This document shows positions 26,458 to 35,068 of a stretch of 60,955 nucleotides of DNA, one piece after another; within the stretch, counting starts at the first letter, position 1; each line of letters starts with the position of its first letter. The stretch covers positions 1 to 60,955 of the forward strand of contig CAZSDV010000004.1 of NCBI GenBank assembly GCA_964605715.1. The letters are read 5' to 3'. Source of the DNA: JAPUME01 sp964605715 (lineage in GTDB: Bacteria; Acidobacteriota; Terriglobia; UBA7540; JAPUME01). A program made the translations under genes and the position numbers. Below the pieces are notes generated by a model. The model was not told the origin of the DNA, did not search any database, and worked only from the letters and a program-made list of their open reading frames with translations.

Positions 26458-27558
26458 TCAGAACAACCTGTCCAATTCATCTCGATTAAGAGGAGATATC
26501 TGAGCGGTCCCAAGGTTCTCTTCCAGATGTTCGATCTTACTCATTCCTACAAGTGCACAACTAACCCCCGGAGCTGAACGAGTAAATTGGATGGCCCGCT
26601 GAGCATCAGTTCGCAAGCCTGAAAACCATTCTTGAGTCTTAGGAGGCAAACTGCGCGAAAGCTGTCCCTGAAGGAGAGAGGCGGAAGCAAATGTCATAAG
26701 ACCAAATTCCTGCGCTGCATTGAGTAATGAAATGCGATTTCCGTTGAGCCACTGAGTTTTGGCCAAAATCGCCTCAGGCATACCCAAGTTCAACGGCAAC
26801 TGAATTGCGCGAAAGTGATGGTCCTTGCCTCCTACTTCCCTAGCCAGCTCAACGAGGTGAGGAAGCGAAATCGCTTCCCGGGCATCTGCCTCCACCCGGA
26901 ATGCGGTCCAGGTAGCTACACCATAAATCCGAATTTTACCCTCACAAGCTAACTCCTCAAGTTTTCCAAAAGCCACACGCAAACGACGATAGAGTTCTTC
27001 CTTGCCGATCTCCTGTAATTGGGTTTCTGGATTGTGAACGTAATAGATGTCGAGGGTTTTAAGCTGGAGGTTCTTCAGGCTTCGTTCAACCTGCGATTCA
27101 AGAAAACGAGGGGCAATTGAATGGCAGCCGGCAACAATTTCAGCGGGCCGCAATAAGTCAGTAGCCAGGAACGTCTCATGGAAAAATCTCTGTGGATCGG
27201 AAGGAACTGAACCATCAAAGCTGAAAAAGCCACCTTTTGTGGCCACAATAATCTCATCCCGTTGCAAAATGCTGGAACTGATAGCCATTTGCAGAGCTTT
27301 ACCTAGTGAAACCTCACTCCGCTGGTGACGATAATTAATTGCCGTGTCAAGTACGTTAAACCCTAATTCCAAAGCTCGGATGGCAGTCTCGCAATACTGA
27401 AGATCTGTTTCCGCATCTGGATTTCCCAGATAAGTTCCCAATCCAATTGAGGAGATCCAAATATCTCCGGCGAGCCGAAAATGGCTGGGTAGCTGACCTT
27501 CAAAACGACTCTTATACCGGTTCGTACCCTCCCGTGAAGCATAACCTTGCAATTTCAT
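26458..27558 (-). CDS. Aldo/keto reductase
   Basis: 366 residues with a strong AGGAGG before ATG 27558. The AKR catalytic set is visible: Asp and Tyr in NVLDTAINYRHQRSE, Lys in IIVATKGGFF, His in YYVHNPETQ. The C-terminal half holds the NADPH-binding GVSCALVGMSKIEHLEENLG segment. Residues 20-50 extend the usual N-terminus. Such proteins reduce aldehydes or ketones with NADPH; a YghZ-like or sugar-processing role is possible but cannot be fixed. The barrel appears complete. Confidence 0.87.
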   Translation of the reverse strand: MKLQGYASREGTNRYKSRFEGQLPSHFRLAGDIWISSIGLGTYLGNPDAETDLQYCETAIRALELGFNVLDTAINYRHQRSEVSLGKALQMAISSSILQRDEIIVATKGGFFSFDGSVPSDPQRFFHETFLATDLLRPAEIVAGCHSIAPRFLESQVERSLKNLQLKTLDIYYVHNPETQLQEIGKEELYRRLRVAFGKLEELACEGKIRIYGVATWTAFRVEADAREAISLPHLVELAREVGGKDHHFRAIQLPLNLGMPEAILAKTQWLNGNRISLLNAAQEFGLMTFASASLLQGQLSRSLPPKTQEWFSGLRTDAQRAIQFTRSAPGVSCALVGMSKIEHLEENLGTAQISPLNRDELDRLF

Positions 27559-27751
27559 TGATACCTCCTAAAACTGAACAAACCTGTAACCTAAGAATTT
27601 TTACCTCTACACCAAACTTACCAGCTACCAATATTACTAATTAGGTGATTAGGAACTTCAAATCTAAGCTATTAAAAAGCTAAGGTCGACATAGGACGAT
27701 CAGAAGATTCAAATTTAGAGATCGGAATGAGTTCCCGTTTGACGGATGACT

Positions 27752-28965
27752 TTATGGACCCTTCTCGCTTGGGTATCCACCTCTTACCCAGGACTCATAT
27801 CCATCTGCAAAAACCGCAACCAAATTTTCCGAAAATCCATTTTCAAGCAAAAGCCGCCCCGTGGACCGACTTTCAGCGCAAGGATCACCTGTCGACGTTG
27901 ACTGGCCATAGACAACTATCTTGTGATCTTTTGGCAATCTGCCCAATCTAGCTTCGACCTGAGTTGCAGGAAGATTGATGGCCCCACGAATGTGCCCGGA
28001 ACTAAATTGGCCCGGATCACGCACGTCAAGAAATAAGACTGTTCCTCCAGCTAAGAATAGGCTGTAAGTCTCCTCCATATCGATACTAGGTGGTTCAGGT
28101 GGTAAATCCTCTGAGCAAGCTCCAAAAGCTCTAGAAAAAGATGAAAAAGCACTGTCTAAGTCCGGCGATTTGGCCCCCTCCAGTAAATTGCCAGGATCCA
28201 TGGGCCCAGAAGATTGCGGTTCAGAAATCTCTCCCGTCACGAACCCCTCGTGCAAATCGACAACGGTCGAACTACCTGCTATCACAGCCTTCTCTGCCGA
28301 AACTGACTCTACCCCTGAAAATACCTTCGGATCCAAGGGGAGAGGAGGTCTAATGACTAACATCGTCGCATCATCAATAGCTTCATCAATCATCCTGGAA
28401 AATTGCCCATATGAAATTTGGCCGGTCACAGGTCTTTGGCCCACGAAAAAGGTGGGCGTTCCTTTGACTCCTAGTTCCAAACCGTCATCACGGTCCCTTC
28501 TAATGCGCTCAGCCATCTCACCTGAATCGAGGCACTTATTGAAGGACTCCAACTCCAGGTCAATCTTACTGGCATATCTTTTTAATGCTCCAACTTGTAG
28601 TTCTTGTTGACGACTAAAAAATATTTTAATAGCTTCCCAGTACTTCCCTTGGCTTGCTGCACACTCCGCAGCTTCAGCAGCCTTCCAGGAATTAGCATGA
28701 ATTTTTGTGAGTGGAAAATGGCGAAGCGTGTAACGTATTTTCTGTCCATAAGTCTCACGGATTCTCTCCATCACAGGTTCCATATTGGCGCAGCTGCGAC
28801 ATTCAAGATCAGCAAACTCCACAACGGTAAGCTTTGCACCTTCTAAGCCTTGCCAGTGACTATCAGGACGATGCAATCGAGCCAGATTTCCTTTGGCTAC
28901 CTCGGTTGGCCCTGCTGTCTGGTTGCCCAACGTCAGAAACACCCAGGCAGGAATACTGATGATTA
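27752..28965 (-). CDS. DsbA-like thioredoxin-fold plus rhodanese protein (5' part meets gap)
   Basis: From GTG 28942 there are 396 residues; the frame stays open through ISIPAWVFLTLG to the gap at 28966, so the true start is upstream. Residues 37-190 are a DsbA/Thioredoxin_4 domain with active site ECRSCANME (C48, C51) and the cis-proline loop GTPTFFVGQRP. Residues 200-285 are an unusual Pro/Ser-rich linker. Residues 290-396 form a rhodanese domain with LFLDVRDPGQFSSGHIRGAINLP and a cysteine (C355) at the active loop. The protein probably works in the periplasm on thiols, anchored by the hydrophobic segment. It is likely part of one gene with the VKOR domain upstream. Confidence 0.8.
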
Positions 28966-28975
28966 NNNNNNNNNN
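28966..28975. other. Assembly gap of 10 N
   Basis: Ten N lie between the VKOR-domain and DsbA-like coding parts. Both flanks are open frames on the minus strand that run into the gap. Their frames differ by the placeholder length only, and a 10-N run is probably not a measured size, so a single gene is possible. Confidence 0.99.
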
Positions 28976-29481
28976 CCTAGGACAATCAGATAGCTTGAAC
29001 CTGCAGCACGAACCTCTCCTTCTTTACCCGGCCTGGAAACCCAGAGGGTAGAAGGGTTACGCACTTCAAGAACTGCCAGTACAAATAGAAGCGTCACCAC
29101 AAAGGCAGAAATTATGCACCAGATACACCAGGCATGAATTACGAAAGCTTCAATTGCAGTCAGCGCTGCTGAAGCCAGAAAACCCACACCTGAAATAAAA
29201 ACGATGGCATAAAGACTTAGTTTACCTAGCGGGCGGTGGCTTCCATGAGTTTCTTTTCTTAGGGAGGTACCAAAAACTAGCAGGGCGATGGACGCGTACA
29301 TGACAACACCGTAAAGAGGCAGAGGCAACCCCAAAAACACAGCATAAGAGGATGCCCGAACTTCATCACATCCCGTCCCAAGGCAAAGCATAGGTTGAGA
29401 ATGCGAGGTATACAGCCATAGCAGATAAGAGGCATCAAAGATGCCCGCCAAGCTTAAACCGAAAATCAATTGTGACCTCAT
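28976..29481 (-). CDS. Vitamin K epoxide reductase (VKOR) domain protein (3' end at gap)
   Basis: About 168 residues before the gap, with four hydrophobic helices. The VKOR hallmarks are present: a loop cysteine pair C33/C38 in LCLGTGCDEVR, the conserved serine in SSYAVFLGLPLPLYG, and the quinone-side pair C119/C122 in AWCIWC. VKOR in bacteria replaces DsbB: it reoxidises DsbA-like proteins and passes electrons to quinone. The next coding part on this strand is a DsbA-like domain, as expected for a VKOR-thioredoxin fusion. Gene continues into the gap, where a fifth helix would be expected. Confidence 0.85.
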
Positions 29482-29794
29482 ATTTCTCTTCTCAAATCTC
29501 CAATGTCACCCGTCAACGAGCGAACGCGAGAGGACAATGAGAGTAACCTTCAAAAACTTCAAAATATTATACTTCAAGCAGACACTCATTATTCTTAATT
29601 GGGCCTTAGGCGCTAATCCCTTCAACCTGAAACTTGAGAATTAATTCTATACTCCAATCTCTTCTGGCATCACCCTATCTCCTTTAGTCCTTCTCCGTAC
29701 AATGACTTAAGCTCACAGGCCAACACGATTCCCCACTAAGAATCATTCTGGTAATAGAGAAGAAACGCACATGCAAGAAAAAATAAATGGTGTC

Positions 29795-29825
29795 AAAAAG
29801 AATTACTCCGCCGACGACGGAGTAA
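29795..29825 (-). terminator. Terminator-like hairpin on the minus strand
   Basis: TTACTCCG (29803-29810) pairs with CGGAGTAA (29818-29825), loop of seven. On the minus strand the stem is followed by TTCTTTTTG. No protein-coding gene on that strand ends just before it; it lies 314 bases ahead of the VKOR start, so it may end a short RNA or act as a leader attenuator. Confidence 0.45.
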
Positions 29826-30097
29826 AAATAGTAGCTCGATTAAACCGTACATACACAAACAAAACCATGCGTCCGTTAGTGTGCCAAGGTTAAATTCAAA
29901 TCGTTTGTAGTGTAATTCAGATGGCAAAAAATGGCATCAGCCAGAAATAGATGAAGTTGCCCGCTAGGACCGCAAATGCTACCTTACAGAAATGCCCAGA
30001 TTGCCTCATCATGATAATTGGACCCCTCTTCAAACTGCCTCAATTCACAAACCCAACACCTCTATCTCCCAAAAGAATATTCCAGCCTAAGATCTGG

Positions 30098-30127
30098 TTT
30101 CACCTGGATGACAACCCATTTTATTAT
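30098..30127 (+). promoter_or_regulatory. Possible recG promoter
   Basis: TTTCAC (30098-30103) and TATTAT (30122-30127) are 18 bases apart. The ATG of recG at 30141 is 13 bases past the -10 hexamer, so the transcript would have nearly no leader; no Shine-Dalgarno is visible before the ATG. Confidence 0.4.
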
Positions 30128-30140
30128 AGAATGCCTTGTT

Positions 30141-30971
30141 ATGCCATTTAGCCAAAAGCTCTCACTCAGTTCACCTGTACAATACCTGAAGGGTGTCGGG
30201 CCTTCTCGGGCAAAAACCTTAGAGTCACGTGGAATAACGACTGTCGAAGATCTACTTTACCATCCACCCTTCCGGTATGAAGATCACAGTATTATTACTC
30301 GGGTGGGAGACCTGGTTTCCGGGCAAACGGCAACCGTACTCCTCTCTGTATCAACCACAGGACTCACCCGCACCCGCCGGGGCATGGCTATTTTTGACCT
30401 AGCAGGCTCAGATGAGAGTGGCCTATTCCATTGCAAGTGGTTCAATGCATCCTACCTGAGTACGGATCAAGTTTTCCGTCCTGGCCAAAAAGTCTATTTC
30501 TATGGAAAGGTGGAACGAAATCGCTATGGACATGGCAGGATGCAGATGATTCAACCGCAATTTGAAATTCTCCCCGAGGACAAGTCTACCTCGGAGTCTT
30601 TCGAAACAGGAAAGATCGTTCCAGTATATGAGTCCATCGGAACCCTTAATCCGCGTCTATTGCGTCGACTAAAGGCTTCGGTGCTTAACATTTTGGGGCA
30701 TTCAATCCCCGAGATCTTGCCAGCCTCAGTCCTCAGACGCACGAAACTCCCAGATCGAGGTTCTTCAGTTCGACTTACGCACTTTCCCATAAAAGGAACT
30801 TCTCTCGACGAACTTGGCCACTTTCGATCTGCGGCACAGCAAAGAATGGTCTTTGAAGAATTTTTCTTTCTGAGCTTAGGTCTTGCAGTTCGCCGGAAAA
30901 AAAACAGAGCCTCGCCAGGTATAAAATTTCGGGTCACAGAAAAGGTTCGCACTGCCATCAAGTCAATGCTT
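30141..30971 (+). CDS. recG: ATP-dependent DNA helicase RecG, N-terminal part (broken)
   Basis: The N-terminal wedge region of RecG from ATG 30141: SPVQYLKGVGPSRAKTLESRGI, then LLYHPPFRYEDH, an OB-fold section with WFNASYL and FRPGQKVYFYGKV, and the linker ending GLAVRRKKNRASPGIKFRVTEKVRTAIKSML. RecG remodels stalled forks and Holliday junctions. The sequence stops resembling RecG near 30971; the expected LPFxLTxAQ segment is missing and is replaced by sequence of another family up to the gap at 31144. The helicase motor continues after the gap. I take this as one gene interrupted by a misassembly. Confidence 0.88.
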
Positions 30972-31143
30972 GGCGAAACACTCGGTGCATCGGGCGCAAT
31001 GCAAGCCGCCGCTTTGCTTGCGAGCATGGGAAATGGGGTACTGCCGGGAATTCGTGGGTTAGAACAGACCGAGGAAAACTCCACACTAAAAAGGGCAAGC
31101 CGTGACAGCCAGCGGGTCGATGTGCATTGTGCGCTGATTAATT
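30954..31143 (+). other. Fragment resembling the C-terminal end of a beta-ketoacyl-ACP synthase
   Basis: In frame with recG, codons 30954-31143 read IKSMLGETLGASGAMQAA, then ASMGNGVLPGIRGLE and finally VDVHCALIN, which runs into N. These match the ketoacyl synthase C-terminus: the catalytic-lysine motif, the GxxGASG turn, the GVLPG loop and the strand leading into NSFGFGG. RecG has nothing of the kind. A full ketoacyl synthase gene is not present here, so this is a foreign fragment, most simply a wrong join of two contigs at the shared TAIKSML codons. Confidence 0.7.
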
Positions 31144-31153
31144 NNNNNNNNNN
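31144..31153. other. Assembly gap of 10 N
   Basis: Ten N inside recG. The left flank looks like a ketoacyl synthase, the right flank leads within about 25 bases into the RecG motor domain, so the join is suspect. Confidence 0.99.
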
Positions 31154-32451
31154 TAAGACAATACCGAATTGTAAAAATGTTGAAGCGGGTCCTAAAAGAA
31201 ATCGTTGAAGATATGAGGTCATCAATGCCTATGAACCGCCTAATTCAAGGTGATGTCGGTTCAGGAAAAACCATCGTGGCACTACAAGCTGCCATTCTGG
31301 CTATGCAAAATGGCTACCAGGTGGCATTAATGGCACCAACTGAAATCCTTGCCACCCAACATTATCTCTACACACAAAACCTAATACAGGGCCTTCCCTA
31401 CCGAGTAGGGTTACTCATAAGCGGCCAGAAAGGAAAAGAAAAAGACGAATTCCGGAGGCGGATTCGGACAGGAGAAGTAGATCTAGTCATCGGCACTCAC
31501 GCACTCATCGAAGGAAAAGTGGAATTCTCCAAGCTGGGCTTTGTTATTGTTGACGAGCAACATCGTTTCGGCGTGCTGCAACGGTTCCGTCTGATTCAAA
31601 AAGGTACAAGCCCTGATGTCATAATCATGACTGCAACACCAATACCACGCACCTTGGCTCTAACCTTGTACGGTGACTTGGATGTATCAGTCTTGGACGA
31701 GTTACCCCCTGACCGCTTACCTATTGAAACTTCTCTCTTTGGAGAACGAACTCGGGATGAGGCATTGGAATTTATCAGAGATCGGGTCCGGTGTGGTGAA
31801 CAAGCCTACGTTGTCTGTCCTGTCATCGAAGAAACCTCACGAACCCACCTGCGCCCAGCCATAAAAATGCACGAACAGCTTTCCACGGTTGTTTTTCCTG
31901 AATTCCGGATAGCTCTGCTACATGGCCGCTTACCCAACCAAGAAAAAGAATCCGTCATGAAACAGTTTAAGAACGGAGAAATCCAGATTCTGGTGGCCAC
32001 ACAGGTGATCGAGGTGGGGGTTGATGTACCTAATGCCTCTGTAATGTTGATTGAGCACGCTGACCTTTTCGGACTCTCCCAGCTCCACCAACTTCGAGGG
32101 CGGATCGGACGAGGCAAAAAAAGATCTCACTGCTTGCTCGCTGTTCCTGAAAGGGTAACGGAAGTGGCACAAAAACGCCTTAACGCCATCATTGGATCAA
32201 ACGATGGATTCGAAATCGCAGAAGCCGACCTGGCGCTACGTGGCCCAGGAGAGTTTTTTGGCACTCGTCAGTGGGGATTGCCCGCCTTCAGAATGGCGAA
32301 CATCTTGCGCGATCAGTCACTACTCGAATGGGCCAAAGAGGAAGCCATGAGGTTCGTGGAAGAGCCCGGATCTCCGGAAGAATATGAGCGAATAATGGAA
32401 TATTTCGAGGCGCAATGGAAACAACGTTACGCACTCTCACAGGTAGCTTAA
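31154..32451 (+). CDS. recG: ATP-dependent DNA helicase RecG, motor domains
   Basis: Open from the gap to TAA 32449-32451. From KRVLKEIVEDM onward it follows RecG: PMNRLIQGDVGSGKTIVALQAA (Walker A), APTEILATQHY, the DEQHRFGVLQR box (motif II), TATPIPRTLALTLYGDLDVS (motif III), then helicase domain 2 with VATQVIEVGVDVPNAS and QLRGRIGRG (motif VI), and the RecG C-terminal ADLALRGPGEFFGTRQ. Codons between the gap and KRVLKE (RQYRIVKML) do not resemble RecG and may belong to the foreign fragment. The ATG of rsmD follows the stop directly. Confidence 0.93.
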
Positions 32452-33036
32452 ATGCGCATCATCGGTGGCACGCTCCGCGGCCGCACCCTCAGAACTCTTA
32501 GAGGCCTAAAAGTTCGTCCAACCACGGACCAACTCCGCCAGAGCCTATTTGACGTCCTCGGGGAAAGTATTATGGGAAGCTTTTTTCTAGATACCTACGC
32601 TGGCAGTGGAGCTGTGGGAATCGAGGCCTTGAGCCGCGGTGTCAAAAAAATAGTTCTCGTTGAGTCTTCTCACGCAGCCCTCCAGGTGATCCATGCAAAC
32701 GTAAATGATCTGAAACTTGTCGCCAAGGCAAGAATCATCTCCTTAAATGTAAGCCAAAGCCTTAAACAATTATCCAAAGAGAAGCTCCGCTTTGATACAA
32801 TTTTTCTTGACCCACCATATGAAAAAGCAGAGGAATACACCTGGACACTCAATGCGCTAGGAAGACTTGAGCTACTAAAACCCCTTGGCTGGGTAATTGC
32901 CGAGCATTCTAAGCGACTGAGGTTAGAAACTAGATATGGGAATTTGCTACAAAAAAAACAGCTCCGCAGAGGAGATTCCCAGCTCTCCTTCTATATTTTG
33001 GACAATGACCCAGAAAAATCTGATTTGCCTCATTGA
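32452..33036 (+). CDS. rsmD: 16S rRNA (guanine966-N2)-methyltransferase
   Basis: 194 residues. The start MRIIGGTLRGRTLRT, then VRPTTDQLRQSLFDVLG, the SAM motif FLDTYAGSGAVGIEALSRG and the catalytic DPPY in TIFLDPPYEKAEEY are diagnostic of RsmD, which methylates G966 in the P-site region of 16S rRNA during small-subunit assembly. The ATG follows the recG stop without a gap, giving a two-gene unit recG-rsmD. In many bacteria coaD follows; here gmhA-like gene follows after 99 bases. Confidence 0.93.
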   Translation: MRIIGGTLRGRTLRTLRGLKVRPTTDQLRQSLFDVLGESIMGSFFLDTYAGSGAVGIEALSRGVKKIVLVESSHAALQVIHANVNDLKLVAKARIISLNVSQSLKQLSKEKLRFDTIFLDPPYEKAEEYTWTLNALGRLELLKPLGWVIAEHSKRLRLETRYGNLLQKKQLRRGDSQLSFYILDNDPEKSDLPH

Positions 33037-33135
33037 CATGGACTCACCTGGACGACTAAATTCCCAAGAAGACATCAAGGGAGCAACAAGTTAGAGAAGA
33101 CCATCATACAGAATGATTCTGAGGAGGACAGTAAT

Positions 33136-33693
33136 TTGCGCCAGTACCTGGATGAGCTGAAGGCAATTCTGGATAAGATTCAACCAGCCGAAGTAACAGA
33201 GGTCTGCAATATTCTCTACCAGACTTATTGCGATGGAAACACAGTTTTTGTTTTCGGAAATGGAGGAAGTGCTTCCATGGCCTCTCATATTGTCGGTGAC
33301 TGGGCCAAAGAGACAGTTCCATTAGAGGACAAAAAGCCGTTCAAGGTGCTATCCCTTACAGACAACCTGCCTTTAATCACTGCCTGGGCAAACGATGAAG
33401 GCTATGAAAATGCTTTCTCGGGGCAAATGAAAAATTTAATTTCCCCAGGAGATCTTGCCTTCGCCCTAAGCACGAGCGGAGAGTCTGCCAACGTATTGAA
33501 TGGACTTAAATTGGCACGGCAATTCGGTGCAGTCACTGTAGGACTAACTGGCAGAGACGGCGGAAAAATGAAAGCTCTACTTAACGCTGGAGTATTTGTG
33601 CCCAGCAACAACACACAGCAAATTCAAAATGCTCACCTTGTTTTGCTTCACTGGATGTTTCTCGAAATAAAAAATCGCATTTCCTCCAACTAA
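33136..33693 (+). CDS. SIS-domain phosphoheptose isomerase-like protein
   Basis: 185 residues, with start at TTG 33136 set by GAGGAGGACAG upstream. The SIS domain has VFVFGNGGSASMASHIVGDWAKE, which binds the sugar phosphate, then LALSTSGES and GAVTVGLTGRDGG. The C-terminal IQNAHLVLLHWMFLEIK helix is typical. GmhA converts sedoheptulose 7-phosphate to heptose 7-phosphate for LPS inner core. The sequence fits GmhA length and motifs, but relatives such as DiaA share the fold, so heptose synthesis is an inference supported only by the outer membrane in this organism. Confidence 0.8.
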   Translation: MRQYLDELKAILDKIQPAEVTEVCNILYQTYCDGNTVFVFGNGGSASMASHIVGDWAKETVPLEDKKPFKVLSLTDNLPLITAWANDEGYENAFSGQMKNLISPGDLAFALSTSGESANVLNGLKLARQFGAVTVGLTGRDGGKMKALLNAGVFVPSNNTQQIQNAHLVLLHWMFLEIKNRISSN

Positions 33694-34049
33694 TTTGCAG
33701 TTCTAACAAAACCCAATTTGGACGACAAAGAAACGTAGGAACCCTTTCTCTGATCTCTTTAGTTTTGCCAGGCATACCTCAATCTGTATTTAGCTCTCCT
33801 AATCCTTGACTTTGCCCCCAAATCCTTCCTATACTCCCAATCGTAGCCCTCTAATTAGCATTGGGACCACGGTATGAGGTAGGGTAATCCTTCACCAATC
33901 AGCCTCGTGCGGATCTGCAGGCGCCGAAACTCTGATCAGACTACCAGAAAGGGCAGTAACTGGAACTCGCTTACATTTAGGTATCCGTTACATAGCTGGG
34001 TAAGCCAACGGACAGGATGCCCGACGAGAGTGTTTTCCATTGAATATAC
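33694..34049. other. Leader region before the M23 gene with candidate RNA structure
   Basis: 356 bases without a gene. From about 33864 onward the bases form several pairings: CACG/CGTG with GAGG/CCTC (33868-33908), CCAG/CTGG (33944-33963), GCTTAC/GTAAGC (33969-34005), TCCGTT/AACGGA (33984-34012) and GGGCA/TGCCC (33951-34022). Two of these cross others, as in pseudoknots. I tested by eye for c-di-AMP, c-di-GMP, cobalamin and SAM riboswitch consensus and found no convincing match. No terminator or strong promoter is seen. Confidence 0.5.
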
Positions 34050-34952
34050 ATGGATAAAAAAGTTTACACCTTCCTTTTCTTGCCTGGATTGCAGCGAAGG
34101 GTGATTAAATTTGAAATTTCCCGATACATGGTCTGCTTTTCGGTAGCCATTGCCGCTATTCTAGTAGTCATCTTGGGAGTGCTGTCAGTCACCTATGTCC
34201 GTATGCTTGTGAAGGTCTCAGACTATAACTCTCTCCGTGCAGGTGGTGAATCTTTAAAGAGTAAGTATGTAACCTTGCTCTCTGAGGTTAATGACGTAAA
34301 CGATAAACTAGACTCTATCCAGTCACTGGCATGGGACATTACTGCAAGTTACACCTCCGCCCGCCACCGAAAGGGGCAGCCGGCAGGCCGCAATACTAGC
34401 TTGGCTGCTGAATTTCTATCCAGAGCAAACTCCCGCTACGCGGCAACATTTCAAGCTCTGAACATATTGAAATCAAGCACCCTGACCCAGCCTGCTGATA
34501 TGATCAAATCTTTTCTTGCCGCTAACAAAAATTTACCCGAATTATCATCAAAACCTAGCATCTGGCCGGTCCGAGGATACGTTACCAGCCATTTTGGCAA
34601 GCGTATAGATCCGTTTCTTGGTGAAGGAATGTTTCATCCAGGCACTGATATCTATGCTCCTCCTGGCTCCATGGTCATGTCTCCCGGTGATGGATTGGTG
34701 GTGTTCACAGGGCCGCGGTCTGGCTACGGCAATGTAATCGTTGTCAGTCACGGCTATGGCACCAATACCAAGATGGCTCATTTGTCAAAGATTACAGTGA
34801 CTATTGGTCAAGAGGTGCGGCGTGGGCAAACCCTCGGTTATGTCGGCAGTAGTGGCCGGGCAACTGGTCCTCACCTCCACTACGAAGTATGGATAAATGA
34901 AATTCCAGTCAATCATGCCAAATACCTCAGGCGCAGAGGCACGCAACGGATT
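34050..34952 (+). CDS. M23 family metallopeptidase (LytM), membrane anchored; 3' end at gap
   Basis: About 301 residues before the gap. A transmembrane anchor lies near 28-50 (VAIAAILVVILGVLSVTYV), a coiled-coil-like stretch follows (residues 60-100), then a LytM domain from about 170: GYVTSHFGKRIDPF, the zinc motif HPGTDIYAPPG and the second motif GPHLHYEVW. HxxxD and HxH are intact, so it is likely an active peptidoglycan endopeptidase facing the periplasm. It nearly reaches the normal end (VNHAKYLRRRG) before the gap at 34953, so only a few residues are missing. Confidence 0.88.
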
Positions 34953-34962
34953 NNNNNNNNNN
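34953..34962. other. Assembly gap of 10 N
   Basis: Ten N at the C-terminal end of the M23 gene. The 106 bases after it before ackA show no identifiable gene; a frame reading LPVPRKPRRADLPG to TGA could be the end of the M23 protein or of a neighbour lost in the gap. Confidence 0.99.
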
Positions 34963-35068
34963 CCTACCCGTTCCTAGAAAACCGCGTCGCGCGGACCTGC
35001 CAGGATGAACGCTAACTTAGGAAGTTTAAAATTTTAGGTGGGACGGACCTGCCAGAAAATCTCAACCC

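Larger units (their letters stand above)
29482..30140. other. Divergent intergenic region with terminator-like hairpin
   Basis: 659 bases between the VKOR gene (minus) and recG (plus), AT rich. It contains a perfect 8-base hairpin at 29803-29825 and, at its right end, promoter-like sequences for both strands. A 40-codon frame from 29771 to 29893 is spanned by the hairpin and I do not call it a gene. I see no tRNA or repeats. Confidence 0.6.

Noticed and set aside
29771..29893. 40-codon plus-strand frame
   Set aside because: It spans a strong hairpin and lacks a ribosome site; kept as part of the intergenic region.
33860..33910. GGGACCA and GGGTAATC resemble parts of the c-di-AMP riboswitch
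   Set aside because: The remaining conserved blocks of that riboswitch are absent or in the wrong order.
34992..35055. 12-base direct repeat CGGACCTGCCAG, 52 bases apart
   Set aside because: Single pair, near an assembly gap, without mobile element features.
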